Shown here in pieces: positions 44,268 to 53,358 of a stretch of 64,000 bases of DNA (position 1 is the stretch's first letter; each line of letters opens with the position of its first letter). The DNA comes from BOG-1155 sp963717985 (lineage in GTDB: Bacteria > Desulfobacterota > Syntrophorhabdia > Syntrophorhabdales > WCHB1-27). A program made the translations under genes and the position numbers. The stretch spans positions 496,001 to 560,000 of the forward strand of contig CAVQYC010000002.1 in NCBI GenBank assembly GCA_963717985.1. The letters run 5' to 3'. The notes beneath the pieces were generated by a model, which worked only from the letters and a program-made list of their open reading frames with translations, was not told where the DNA came from and did no database searches.

Positions 44268-44986
44268 GAGGCTTCAATCTGTTCGAGCAGGAGACTGGCA
44301 GCCTTTTGCTCGGCCTCTCGCTTATTCTTGCCTACGCCCTTTGCCTTCATCTCTTTGCCCACGTAGACGTAAATGCTGAAGCCCTCTTTTGTCTTTTTTG
44401 TGAGCCGGTATTTCGGGAGAATGCCCCATTTCTTTTGCGAATACTCCTGAAGCGCGTTCTTGGGATTTTTCTCCTGGAGCTTCGCTTCATCGAAGTACGG
44501 CTGGAACAGGCGCCTGATCACGCGGCTTGCCACCCTGAACCCGCCGTCGAGATAGACGGCCCCGATGAGGGCCTCCAGCATGTTTGAGAGGACCTTTGAA
44601 TCGCGCGGGAGGTGTCCCTTCCCATTTCCGTAGGACATATGCTCGTCCAGCTTGATGATGCGGGCTACTTCCGTCAACATGACCCTGTTTACCAGGCAAG
44701 ACCTGGCATTGCTCAGAAAACCCTCGTTCTTTTCCCTGTATTTTCGGAACAGGAGGATGCTGGTGACAGTGTTGAGGACGGCGTCCCCCAGGAACTCCAG
44801 CTTTTCGTTTTCCGACTTTCCCATCCCCTTCCTGTCGTTGAAGAAAGAAGAGTGTGTGATCGCCTGGGCGAGCAGCTCGCGGTCCTTGAACTGGTACTTT
44901 ATAGTCTGCTCCAACGGGGAAGAATAGTCAGTCAATAGCTCTGCTCGAACAAGGCCGTCAGATCTTAAAGGCCTCTTCCTTTCCAC
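44264..44986 (-). CDS. rnc: Ribonuclease III
   Basis: A 240-residue double-strand-specific endoribonuclease for rRNA and mRNA processing. The signature NEKLEFLGDAVL (about residues 60-71) holds the metal-binding Glu and Asp. A double-stranded-RNA-binding domain covers about residues 170-238 (NPKNALQEYSQKKWG, then KAKGVGKNKREAEQKAA). The start overlaps the end of the acyl-CoA ligase by 29 bp; a TTG at about residue 18 would remove the overlap. It is coupled to the radical SAM gene downstream. Confidence 0.95.
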   Translation of the reverse strand: MERKRPLRSDGLVRAELLTDYSSPLEQTIKYQFKDRELLAQAITHSSFFNDRKGMGKSENEKLEFLGDAVLNTVTSILLFRKYREKNEGFLSNARSCLVNRVMLTEVARIIKLDEHMSYGNGKGHLPRDSKVLSNMLEALIGAVYLDGGFRVASRVIRRLFQPYFDEAKLQEKNPKNALQEYSQKKWGILPKYRLTKKTKEGFSIYVYVGKEMKAKGVGKNKREAEQKAASLLLEQIEAS

Positions 44987-46535
44987 TATATTGTTTTCTC
45001 AGTTTAGGTTTTTCGATCTTGCCGGTCGGATTCCGGGGCACATGGTCCAGAAAAACCTTCCTGGGTCTCTTGTACCGGGGGAGAGGCTCGCAGAACGCGA
45101 GCACCTCCTGGACAGTCAACTCCTTGCCGGGCGTGACTTCCACGACGGCGACGACGATCTCACCCAGCCGTTCGTCCGGAAGACCGATGACTGCCGCATC
45201 TTTCACCAAAGGGTGCGTATGCAGGAAATCTTCTACTTCCACGGGGTAGACATTCTCTCCTCCCGTGATGATCACGTCCTTCTTCCTGTCCACGATCCAG
45301 ATAAAACCGTCCTCGTCGGACCTGACCATATCGCCGGTGTAGAGCCAGCCGTCTCGGAGGGCCTTGGAGGTGGCTTCAGGGTTTTTGTAGTACTCCCTCA
45401 TTACGCCGTCACCCCTTACAATAAGCTCCCCGGGTTCTCCCTGGGGCACATTGTTCCCCTGCTCATCGACGATGCGGGTTTCCCAGTTGAACCCAGGCCG
45501 CCCTATTGCCCCGACTTTATGGCCGTTCTCTATGCCGAGATGGACGCAGCCCGGTCCTGTCGATTCGCTGAGACCGAAGGTTGTGTCGTACTCCATTTCG
45601 GGGAAATATTGTTTCCAGTGCTTAACCAGGCTGGGCGGAACGGGCTGGGCGCCTATGTGCATGAGCCGCCACTGGTCGAGCTTGTAATTCTCCAGTTTCA
45701 GTTCCCCGCTGTCGAGTTTCACTAATATATCCTGCGCCCAGGGCACGAGGAGCCATACTATAGTCCCGCCTTCCTCGCTCACCGCTTCGAGCACCCACTC
45801 GGGCGAGATCCCTTTGAGGATTACCGCCGGCCCACCCACTATGAGACTGCCGAACCAATGCATCTTCGCCCCTGTATGGTAGAGCGGGGGCATAAGGATG
45901 AAGTTGTCCTTCTTTGTCTGGTGGTGGGAGACATTTTCCGTGATACAGGCGCATACCATATTCCTGTGGGTAAGGAGGATCGGCTTGGGCTGTCCCGTGG
46001 TACCCGAAGTAAAATAGAGTCCGCAGGGGTCGTCGAAAGTGATCGGGGTCCGGAGGGGACTCGCCGGCGCCCGGTCTACAAGGGCCGAAAAGCTCTCTGC
46101 ATAAGCAGGAGGTTCGCTTCCCACACAGATGTAGTCCCTGACAGGCAGCTCGTTTTTTACGGCATCGATACGGGGCGCGAATTCCTGGTCGAAGACCATC
46201 AGTCCGGGCTCTGCCACATCCGCACAATACTTCACGTCTTCGGCGGTAAAACGGAAGTTGAGGGGTACCACCCAGGCCCCGGTCCTCACGATCCCGAAGT
46301 AAGCAGCGAGCCAGTCAATGGAATTGTTCATAAAATGGACGACCCTATCTCCCTTCCTGATGCCCTTTTCGAAGAGCATGTTCGAGACTTTGTTAGCCCG
46401 GTCGTCGAATTCTTTCCACGTGATCTGCGAGCGCTTGCCGCTGGCCGGTATACGCTCGACGAGCGCAACGTCGTTCGGATACATCCTTCCGTTTCTTGCG
46501 AGCATTTCCCCTATATGTATGTAGACCGTATCCAT
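44958..46535 (-). CDS. AMP-dependent acyl-CoA ligase
   Basis: A 525-residue adenylate-forming enzyme. The A3 loop is YFTSGTTGQPKPIL, the A5 stretch YDTTFGLSESTG, A7/A8 TGDMVRSDEDGFIWIVDRKK and the catalytic Lys lies in NPTGKIEKPKLR. These enzymes activate fatty, aromatic or alicyclic acids with ATP and CoA. The acid is not identifiable. It is the first gene in line with rnc and the radical SAM gene, which looks like chance neighbourhood rather than pathway. Confidence 0.9.
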   Translation of the reverse strand: MDTVYIHIGEMLARNGRMYPNDVALVERIPASGKRSQITWKEFDDRANKVSNMLFEKGIRKGDRVVHFMNNSIDWLAAYFGIVRTGAWVVPLNFRFTAEDVKYCADVAEPGLMVFDQEFAPRIDAVKNELPVRDYICVGSEPPAYAESFSALVDRAPASPLRTPITFDDPCGLYFTSGTTGQPKPILLTHRNMVCACITENVSHHQTKKDNFILMPPLYHTGAKMHWFGSLIVGGPAVILKGISPEWVLEAVSEEGGTIVWLLVPWAQDILVKLDSGELKLENYKLDQWRLMHIGAQPVPPSLVKHWKQYFPEMEYDTTFGLSESTGPGCVHLGIENGHKVGAIGRPGFNWETRIVDEQGNNVPQGEPGELIVRGDGVMREYYKNPEATSKALRDGWLYTGDMVRSDEDGFIWIVDRKKDVIITGGENVYPVEVEDFLHTHPLVKDAAVIGLPDERLGEIVVAVVEVTPGKELTVQEVLAFCEPLPRYKRPRKVFLDHVPRNPTGKIEKPKLRKQYSGKEEAFKI

Positions 46536-46651
46536 CGTATGTTCCCCCGTGCGGAAAGTTTCCTTAACTCACCAGTGGTTGTGTGCACTTTATCACGGGT
46601 CAAAATTTGGAGTCAATATAAATAAAGGGAGCAAGTGGGACGAACGACCCC

Positions 46652-47146
46652 TCATGGGTATGACTTTATCTGATCGCTAATCTCAGCGGCCTTTTCCTTT
46701 ATCTCCGGCGACCTGTCGGTGAGGGAGAGTATTGACAGCTTCCTCCGGATGTCTTCCTTTTCCCTGTTGGATACCTTTGTATAGACCTGCTCCAACTTCT
46801 CCATCATGAGGAGCATGAGAGGAACGTCCCTCGTATCGAGGCCGATCAGCAGGGTGGACACATCGTCGGGCGGCCCGTATTTTTCCACATATTCCCGGAC
46901 GGCTTTCGGAAAAGCCGGAGCGCCATAGGACTTGTGGACCTTCTTATAGAGTTTTTCATGTTCAAGGGTACCCTTGTCCCCCATGAAAAGTTTTTCGAGG
47001 GCCTTCTTGTGGCGCCCGGTGTTCCATCTATCCGCAGCCGGTTCCTTGTGCTCCTGTTTCTCCCCACTGACGTGACTGCTTCTGTCTCTCTTCTTGTCTA
47101 TATCACGCCACGAGGGCCTTTCGTCATCGTCATATTCACGGCTCAT
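46652..47146 (-). CDS. Hypothetical charged protein (164 residues)
   Basis: I start at the ATG at 47146 after AAGGAGGCGAGC; the frame opens at 47176. The N-terminal ~50 residues are highly charged (DDDERPSWRDIDKKRDRSS) and likely disordered. The rest is helical with a HEAT-like feel (TLLIGLDTRDVPLMLLMMEKLE, then KLSILSLTDRSPEIKEKA). No family is recognised. It lies downstream of the cold-shock gene, beyond its terminator. Confidence 0.72.
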   Translation of the reverse strand: MSREYDDDERPSWRDIDKKRDRSSHVSGEKQEHKEPAADRWNTGRHKKALEKLFMGDKGTLEHEKLYKKVHKSYGAPAFPKAVREYVEKYGPPDDVSTLLIGLDTRDVPLMLLMMEKLEQVYTKVSNREKEDIRRKLSILSLTDRSPEIKEKAAEISDQIKSYP

Positions 47147-47250
47147 GCTCGCCTCCTTGCGAGAATGTTGCAGCATTCTGATTATTATATCTCAAGTTAT
47201 AGATGGAGTGGTATGGTTTTGCGATCGCGAGGGGGAGTGCGCGAATATAA

Positions 47251-47281
47251 AAAACAGGCCCTGGGATGGAGGGCCTGTTTT
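47251..47281 (-). terminator. Rho-independent terminator of the cold-shock gene
   Basis: A perfect 12-bp stem (AAAACAGGCCCT/AGGGCCTGTTTT) with a 7-nt loop. On the minus strand it ends in a TTTTTT run 18 bp after the csp stop; the A-rich left side could also serve the opposite strand. Confidence 0.88.
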
Positions 47282-47298
47282 GATAGGCTTATGCGTTA

Positions 47299-47499
47299 TT
47301 AGAGCTTAACCACGTTGGCTGCCTGCATGCCCTTGGGTCCTTCGACGACTTCGAAGGTGACCGTCTGACCTTCCGTGAGCGACTTGAACCCGTTCTCCTG
47401 TATAGCGGTATAATGCACGAATACGACCTGGCCATCCTCTCCGTTAATAAATCCAAAACCTCTCGAATCATTAAACCACTTCACCGTTCCCTTGGGCAT
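47299..47499 (-). CDS. Cold-shock domain protein
   Basis: A 66-residue CspA-family protein, one OB-fold binding single-stranded RNA/DNA. RNP1 is SRGFGFI and RNP2 VVFVHYTAI, inside the usual KGTVKWFN start. GGAGG lies 7 nt before the ATG. A long, structured leader precedes it and a strong terminator follows, so it is a single-gene unit. Confidence 0.95.
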   Translation of the reverse strand: MPKGTVKWFNDSRGFGFINGEDGQVVFVHYTAIQENGFKSLTEGQTVTFEVVEGPKGMQAANVVKL

Positions 47500-47776
47500 C
47501 TGAATTACCTCCTTGCATAATCTTTAAAATTGCGGAACTATTCGTTCGCCGTTTCGTGTGGGTACAAGAAATATGCCAGGAGCTACCTCACCCGTGTTGA
47601 GGCTTCCCACATAGTATTGCTGCGCTTCTGCGCGGTTGTAGCACCATGCGGGGGAAGCCGCCTCATTGGAAAAGGTGTCTTAAAAAAGAAGACGATGTCT
47701 TGTGACGCAAGAATTATCTCATAAAAGAAGACGATAACGACACGCAAACGCCTTCAAGTCCGACGGCCCGTCTCGG
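47500..47776 (-). promoter_or_regulatory. Structured leader of the cold-shock gene
   Basis: On the minus strand, an 8-bp stem GGCTTCCC/GGGAAGCC encloses an imperfect long hairpin (with GCGC-AGAA-GCGC at its tip). It is followed by a second hairpin, CCTCA/TGAGG, then about 80 nt to the ATG. A 13-bp direct repeat AAAAGAAGACGAT lies further upstream (about 47687-47699 and 47722-47736). I match it to no riboswitch class that I know. Confidence 0.4.
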
Positions 47777-49006
47777 TTATTCATAGCGCAGTGCATCGAT
47801 CGGATTGAGCAGGGACGCCTTGTAGGCGGGGTAGAAGCCGAAAAATATCCCCACGATTCCTGAAAAGGCAAAGGCAAGCACGGCAGCAAAAGGCGAAACA
47901 ACTGTTGGCCAGCCGGCCACCATGGAGAGTATCTCAGAGCCGGTCACCCCCACGATCAGACCGACGATACCGCCTATCAACGAGAGTATTATCGCTTCCA
48001 TGATGAACTGGAGCCGGATATCCCACGTCTTGGCCCCGATCGCCATCCTTATGCCGATCTCGCGCGTCCGCTCCGTCACGGACACAAGCATGATGTTCAT
48101 GATCCCTATGCCGCCCACCAGGAGCGAGACCGATGCGATTGCGCCGAGGAGCAGGGTCATCACCTTTGTTTGCTCTTCCGCGGCCTGCATCATCTGGGTC
48201 AGGTTCCTCACGGAAAAATCATCGTCCTTTTTCGTGCCCAGGTGGTGCCTCTGTCTGAGCATCTCCGTGACCTGCTTTTCCGCCGGACCGAGGTCCTGGG
48301 CGCTTTTCGCCTTCACCATGATCTGCCTTATCATGCCGGGGAAAGTGGTGCCAAAAAGCTTTTTCTGTGCGGTGGTCACGGGGACGAAGACCGTGTCATC
48401 CTGATCCTGGCCCATGACCGATTGTCCCTTTACAGCCATTACCCCTATTACTTTGAAGGGGATCTTCTTGATCCTCACGATCTGATCGAGGGGGTCGATG
48501 CCGCCGAAAAGGTTGTCAACGACGGTCTGGCCGAGAAGGGCGACCTTCGTCGCGCTTCTCACATCCTCGTCGGTGATGGGTCGACCGGAACCGACGGGCC
48601 AGTCCCTGACGGTGTTTATGCCTCCTGTCGTTCCCAGAACACCCGTTGACCAATTCAGATTCCCGTAGACAATCTGGGCGGTCCCATTATGGATCGGCGC
48701 CACTTCCTGTACTGCCCGGCACTCCCTCTGGATGGCTTCTGCATCCCCGAGAGTCAGGGTCGTCTGGCTGCCGAAGCCTGTTCTTACACCGCCCGATGTT
48801 TGGCTGCCCGGCAGGATGATGAGGAGGTTGCTCCCCATGGTTGCCATCTGCTCCGATATCTGGCGGCTTGCCCCTGTCCCGACCGCGAGCATGGCGATCA
48901 CCGCCCCCACCCCGATGATGATGCCCAGCATGGTGAGGGCCGAACGCATCTTATTCACCTTCAAGGCCCGGAGTGCTATCCGGGCGGTCCAGGGGATGCT
49001 GATCAT
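47777..49006 (-). CDS. MacB-type ABC transporter permease
   Basis: A 409-residue FtsX/MacB permease: one membrane segment near the N-terminus (about residues 22-44), a large periplasmic MacB_PCD domain and three segments at the C-terminus (about 285-395). It uses the separate ATPase encoded just upstream (4-bp overlap) and the adaptor and TolC-like proteins before that, forming a tripartite exporter of small molecules or peptides. The substrate is unknown. Confidence 0.92.
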   Translation of the reverse strand: MISIPWTARIALRALKVNKMRSALTMLGIIIGVGAVIAMLAVGTGASRQISEQMATMGSNLLIILPGSQTSGGVRTGFGSQTTLTLGDAEAIQRECRAVQEVAPIHNGTAQIVYGNLNWSTGVLGTTGGINTVRDWPVGSGRPITDEDVRSATKVALLGQTVVDNLFGGIDPLDQIVRIKKIPFKVIGVMAVKGQSVMGQDQDDTVFVPVTTAQKKLFGTTFPGMIRQIMVKAKSAQDLGPAEKQVTEMLRQRHHLGTKKDDDFSVRNLTQMMQAAEEQTKVMTLLLGAIASVSLLVGGIGIMNIMLVSVTERTREIGIRMAIGAKTWDIRLQFIMEAIILSLIGGIVGLIVGVTGSEILSMVAGWPTVVSPFAAVLAFAFSGIVGIFFGFYPAYKASLLNPIDALRYE

Positions 49007-49725
49007 GAGGACACCCCGGGTTCGCTCCCCCTTCGCTCGTCCGCAGTCAGACGGTCGCTCACGAGGCGTCCGTCGAGGAACCGTATGATGCGCCTGCTGT
49101 ACGCGGCTATGTCAGCCTCGTGGGTGACCAGTATCACCGTGATGCCCCCGTCGCTGTTCAGCTTCTGAAAGAGCTCCATGATCTCCCCGCTCGTGTGCGT
49201 ATCGAGGTTCCCCGTGGGCTCGTCCGCCAGGATTATAGGCGCCTGGTTCACGATGGCCCTGGCTATGGCAACCCGTTGCTGCTGTCCGCCCGAAAGCTGA
49301 TTGGGATTGTGGTCTTCTCTGCCCAGGAGTCCCACCGTTTTCAGCGCGGCAAGGGCCTTCTCCTTTCTCACCTTGGCCGGAACCCCATCGTAGAGCATGG
49401 GAAGCTCCACGTTCTCGAGGGCCGAGGTCCTGGACAGCAGATTGAATCCCTGAAAAACGAAGCCGATCTTCCGGTTCCTGATATGGGCCAGCTCGTCCCT
49501 GCCGAGCCCCCCTGTATCGATACTTTCGAGGAGATACTGCCCCGCCGTGGGCACATCGAGACAACCGACGATATTCATGAAGGTGGATTTGCCCGACCCC
49601 GAAGGTCCCATTATCGCGAGAAACTCCCCTTCCTCGATGGTGACGGAGACCTCGTCGAGCGCCTTCAGGTCGAACTCACCCAGGGGATAGATCTTCGAGA
49701 TTCCTCTTGCCTCGATCAGCCTCAT
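49003..49725 (-). CDS. MacB-type ABC transporter ATP-binding protein
   Basis: A 240-residue ATPase with Walker A GPSGSGKST, Q-loop region GFVFQGFNLL, signature LSGGQQQR, Walker B IILADEPTGN and the H-loop His in VTHE. It overlaps the permease by 4 bp and touches the adaptor gene by 1 bp. In MacB itself this domain is fused to the permease; here they are separate genes. Confidence 0.94.
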   Translation of the reverse strand: MRLIEARGISKIYPLGEFDLKALDEVSVTIEEGEFLAIMGPSGSGKSTFMNIVGCLDVPTAGQYLLESIDTGGLGRDELAHIRNRKIGFVFQGFNLLSRTSALENVELPMLYDGVPAKVRKEKALAALKTVGLLGREDHNPNQLSGGQQQRVAIARAIVNQAPIILADEPTGNLDTHTSGEIMELFQKLNSDGGITVILVTHEADIAAYSRRIIRFLDGRLVSDRLTADERRGSEPGVSS

Positions 49726-50972
49726 TACCTGATGAACCTCGGGATAGACTGGCTGCCGCCGGTACCGCCGGTCTTCAGGGGCCTGGACGAGGACTCGACG
49801 ATCACCTCCTGGCCCTCCCGCAGGTTACCTGTTGTGAGCTCACTGAACGTGCCGTCGCTGATGCCTATGGTGACCGGGACCCGTTGAGGCGCATGTTTTT
49901 GCATTATCCAGACAGCATAGCTTCTCGCGCCGGTCGGTCGGGCCCCAGTCTTACCGCGCAGAGGTGCCGAGCTTCCTCCAACTCCTTCGGCCGATGCCGC
50001 CTGGGGGCTGACCCCGTCCTTCTCGGTAGGCTTGAACCTGAGGGCGGTGTTGGGCACTTTGAGGACCCCTTCCTTGCTCGCGACGACGATAGACACGTTC
50101 GCCGTCATGCCGGGCATCAGTTTCAGGTCCGTATTATCCACCGTGATGACCACGTCGTAGGTCACGACGTTCTGCACGACGATGGGGGCTATCCGTATCT
50201 GTCTCACCGCTCCGTGAAAGGTGCGGTCGGGATAGGCATCAACGGTGAATTCCACATCCTGCGGAACTTTCACCCGGCCGATATCGGCTTCGTCGACATT
50301 GGTGTCGATCTGCATCTTCGTCAGGTCCTGGGCTATGGTGTAGAGCGTGGGCGTGGTAAAGCTCGCGGCCACCGTCTGGCCGACGTCGACATTCCGCGAA
50401 ACTACCACGCCGTCAACGGGGCAGGGGACCTTTGTGTAGTTGAGGTTGATTTCCGCGGTATGAAGGACGGCTTCCATTTGCTTTGCGTTATGTGTGTCTG
50501 CGGCCAGTTGTGCTTCGTCTGCGTCGTGCACTGTTTCTGCGGCGGTGTAATCGGCCTCATCGATGTAGCCTTTGGCAAAGAGCTTCCTGTCCCGGTCCCT
50601 GATCCTTGTGGCGTCGGCCAGGTTTGCCTTGTCCTTCGAGACAGTCGACCATGCCTGGGCCAGGTTCTCCCTCGCGTTTTCGACCGCTGCCTCATAGGTC
50701 GCGGGGTCCAGCTCGGCGACGATCTGCCCCTTCTTGACCGGGGAGTTGAAGTCGGCGTGGAGCTTTTTGATCATGCCCGAGATCTGGGTACCGACGAGGA
50801 CGGTGGTGACGGCGTTCAGGGTGCCCGTGGCCGTCACCACCGACCTCAAATTGCCCCTGGTAATCGGCACAGTCTTGAATTTGGGTCCGTTGTCCCTGCC
50901 CCTGACGTAGACCGTGGCGCCGATCCCGGCCAGCACCACTATTCCCAAGGCGATCAGTACCTTTTTCATCAT
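49725..50972 (-). CDS. MacA/HlyD-type periplasmic adaptor
   Basis: A 415-residue membrane-fusion protein: an N-terminal membrane anchor (about residues 4-22), a lipoyl half-motif, a helical hairpin (about 95-165), the second lipoyl half (VPCPVDGVVVSRNVDVGQTV) and beta-barrel domains. It bridges the inner-membrane ABC complex and the TolC-like channel. An Ala/Ser/Gly-rich insert (about 325-350) is unusual. It overlaps the TolC gene end by 4 bp. Confidence 0.92.
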   Translation of the reverse strand: MMKKVLIALGIVVLAGIGATVYVRGRDNGPKFKTVPITRGNLRSVVTATGTLNAVTTVLVGTQISGMIKKLHADFNSPVKKGQIVAELDPATYEAAVENARENLAQAWSTVSKDKANLADATRIRDRDRKLFAKGYIDEADYTAAETVHDADEAQLAADTHNAKQMEAVLHTAEINLNYTKVPCPVDGVVVSRNVDVGQTVAASFTTPTLYTIAQDLTKMQIDTNVDEADIGRVKVPQDVEFTVDAYPDRTFHGAVRQIRIAPIVVQNVVTYDVVITVDNTDLKLMPGMTANVSIVVASKEGVLKVPNTALRFKPTEKDGVSPQAASAEGVGGSSAPLRGKTGARPTGARSYAVWIMQKHAPQRVPVTIGISDGTFSELTTGNLREGQEVIVESSSRPLKTGGTGGSQSIPRFIR

Positions 50973-52321
50973 CTCATCCCTATGTCGTTTTCTATGGACG
51001 CCTGCGCATTCTTGTAGCTCGCGAGGGCCTGCGTGTAGGCGACCTCGGCGTTGCCCAGGGTCACTATGGCGTCTATTACATTGAGGGCTATCCCCACTCC
51101 ATACTTGTACTGGCCGGTGGCGAGCTCCACGCTGTCTTTCCCCTGCCTCACCGCGTCCGCGGCGGTCTTCATGCTTTGCTCTGCCGTGCGAAGGGTCAGG
51201 TAGTCCGTGTGGACCTGCGTGAATATGGTAAGGCGGAGGTTGCGCTCGTTCTGCTCGGCGACGCCGAGATTCGCCTGGGCCTGCTGCACCTGGTAGCGGG
51301 TGAGAAAGCCGCTGAAAATGGGGATGGAGAGGTTGATTCCGTAGCTCCAGCCCTTTTCAAGAGGAAACTCCGTGCCCGTGTAATAATAGTTGGCATTGGC
51401 GTTGAGCTGCGGGAGATACCCCTCCCGGGCCAGCGTGACGGACTGTTCCGCTGCCTGCTTTAGTTTTACCAGTGATTTCAGGTCAGGTCTGTGTTCGTAG
51501 GCGGTATTAAGCGCCTCTTCGGGGGAAAGCTCGAACTTCGTGTAGAGGAGCAGGTCCTCGAGGGAATACGCCGGCGCATCGGTGACGGCCATGGCGCTAT
51601 TGAGGGTCAGACGGGTAAGATGCACCTGGTTCTCGGCCTGTATCAGGGTGAGTTGGGCATTGCTCAGGTTGACCTCGGCCTGGGTTATATCGAATCTCGT
51701 GTTCTTCCCGACCTGGAAGATAACGCGGGCCTCATTGAGGTGCTCCTGGAGCTGTTTGACGGCCTCCTTGGCTGTGACCAGGTTGCGGTCGGCTTGAAGG
51801 GTGTTGTAATAGGCCTGCTTCACGTTGAGGACAACGGTATTCTCCGTGGCCGTCAGGGTGTGACGGGAGGACTGCGCGGTCAGGGCATTGATCTTTACCT
51901 GACTCGACGTTCTTCCGAAATCGTAGATCATCTGGCTCGCGCTCGCGGTGCCCGTATAGAGATCATAGGGGCCTACGCCGCCGCCGCTGGCCGTGTTCGC
52001 TCCCGTAGAAGTGGTAATTGTGGGGCCGTGGGCCGCCGTTGAAGGCGGAGAGACCCTGCTGAAGACAGGATTTACGGTCACCTGCGGGTAGTAGGCCGAT
52101 CGTGCCTGGCCGATAAGGGCCTCATTGGCTTTGACCGTATAGGCGCCGGCCATGACGGTTGGCTGGTTCTTGAGGGCGATCTCGATGGCGTGGGACAGGG
52201 AGAGCACTTCTCCCGGAGCAATAGTAGTCTGTCCCAAAACCGTCGACGGCAGGAGGGGGCAGAGAAGGAGAGCGGCCATGAGGCAGCCGGTCATGATATA
52301 TCGCCCCTGGTTCTTCCACAT
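50969..52321 (-). CDS. TolC-family outer-membrane channel protein
   Basis: 450 residues from the ATG at 52321 (GAAGGGAG upstream); the frame opens at 52339. A signal peptide precedes about residue 31 (PSTVLGQTT). The two structural repeats with long helices and the beta-strand hairpins typical of outer-membrane efflux proteins follow. It is the first gene of the exporter operon TolC-adaptor-ATPase-permease, all four coupled by short overlaps. Two direct repeats upstream may regulate it. Confidence 0.92.
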   Translation of the reverse strand: MWKNQGRYIMTGCLMAALLLCPLLPSTVLGQTTIAPGEVLSLSHAIEIALKNQPTVMAGAYTVKANEALIGQARSAYYPQVTVNPVFSRVSPPSTAAHGPTITTSTGANTASGGGVGPYDLYTGTASASQMIYDFGRTSSQVKINALTAQSSRHTLTATENTVVLNVKQAYYNTLQADRNLVTAKEAVKQLQEHLNEARVIFQVGKNTRFDITQAEVNLSNAQLTLIQAENQVHLTRLTLNSAMAVTDAPAYSLEDLLLYTKFELSPEEALNTAYEHRPDLKSLVKLKQAAEQSVTLAREGYLPQLNANANYYYTGTEFPLEKGWSYGINLSIPIFSGFLTRYQVQQAQANLGVAEQNERNLRLTIFTQVHTDYLTLRTAEQSMKTAADAVRQGKDSVELATGQYKYGVGIALNVIDAIVTLGNAEVAYTQALASYKNAQASIENDIGMR

Positions 52322-52377
52322 ATAAACTCCCTTCGGCAAGATCTCACGTAAAAAAGGACCGGGGAAATATGTGCCCG

Positions 52378-52462
52378 GATCGATAACGTGGTCGTCGCTA
52401 CATAAGTCGCACGGGCGGGCGAAAAGGTTACAAGGGAAAACCTCTGCCCGATCGATAACGTG
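52378..52462. repeat. Pair of direct repeats, candidate operator for the exporter
   Basis: GATCGATAACGTG occurs at 52378-52390 and 52450-52462, 72 bp apart. Similarity extends upstream (TGCCCG) and downstream (GTCGTC against CTCATC), about 20 bp in all. They lie 57 and 129 bp before the first gene. Confidence 0.5.
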
Positions 52463-52540
52463 CTCATCATATCAATATTAAAGCATACTAAGCAATAGTG
52501 ATGCCACCGCCGACAGGGTAGGGCAAAGGGGGAAGAATTT

Positions 52541-52582
52541 GATAGGTCGTATAGGTCCTATAGGACTTATAGGACCTATGAG
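52541..52582. repeat. TATAGGAC-type interspersed repeat, copy 3
   Basis: Contains ATAGGTCGTATAGGTCCTA followed by TAGGACTTATAGGACCTATG. The 14-bp CTTATAGGACCTAT core is shared with copy 2. Confidence 0.72.
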
Positions 52583-52650
52583 AGGATTGGCCGGACCCGC
52601 CTGAAAGAGCATACGGGGCAGGGAGCGCCTGTACTCGTTGTCTATCCGGT

Positions 52651-53106
52651 CTATGAGCGCCGGACAATAAGGACCGGCGTTTTCGTATCCATGTGGATCA
52701 CGCCGGACGTCACGCTTCCAAGAAAAGCGGCCGCCAAGGCGCTTTTCCCGTGGGATCCCATCACGATAAGGTCGCTCTTTTCCCTCTCCGCTTCTCTTAT
52801 GATCTCTTCAACCGGGTGTCCATACCTGATTACCAAATTTGTCCTGATCCCCTTTTGTTCGCCCAACTTTTCGATCTCTCGCATGTCCTGTTCGGCAGCC
52901 TGTTTCAGGTAGTCTTCGAGAGGTTCCACGATATGGGTAGGGGTCTGCGCCGCGGGCACGGTGGGTTTGCCTATAAAGGCATTCCGGTTGATGACGCTCA
53001 GGAGCGTCACGCTTCCGCCGGAGAGGGCGGCCAGCGCGTAGGCGTATTTCGCTGCTTTTCTGGATGTCTCCGAGCCATCGGTGGGTACGAGGATTTTCTC
53101 GATCAT
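52651..53106 (-). CDS. Universal stress protein (UspA family)
   Basis: A 151-residue Usp domain. KILVPTDGSETSRKA at the start and the ATP-binding loop VMGSHGKSALAAAFLGSVT at the end (G-x2-G-x9-GS pattern) indicate the ATP-binding subclass. Such proteins act in stress and starvation survival. Single gene. Confidence 0.93.
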   Translation of the reverse strand: MIEKILVPTDGSETSRKAAKYAYALAALSGGSVTLLSVINRNAFIGKPTVPAAQTPTHIVEPLEDYLKQAAEQDMREIEKLGEQKGIRTNLVIRYGHPVEEIIREAEREKSDLIVMGSHGKSALAAAFLGSVTSGVIHMDTKTPVLIVRRS

Positions 53107-53358
53107 CTCGATCTCCCTGGAATGCCCCGACCACAGGAGCGGACCGGGGATCCCCTTTGCGTTTTCACTAGATCCGAGCGGACCCGTGCGCCGCTTTTAG
53201 CCAACGCCCTAGGTAACTCTAGTTCCCGTAAAGAAGATCGTCAACCTGACGCTGCTTTCGGCAGCGCCTGAGGAAATCTGCCTTGCAGGGATCGGCGCGG
53301 GCGCTTACTTTTAATCTTGAGAAAACGCTTATCAATCGGGTAAAATGGAGGTTGAGTC

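Larger units (their letters stand above)
52322..52650. other. Intergenic region upstream of the exporter operon
   Basis: No gene is supported. It holds the direct repeats at 52378-52462 and the third TATAGGAC block at 52541-52582, and presumably the exporter promoter. Confidence 0.5.

Noticed and set aside
49707..51017. Plus-strand frame of 436 residues
   Set aside because: It is a shadow of the periplasmic adaptor gene; the minus strand shows lipoyl and hairpin domains.
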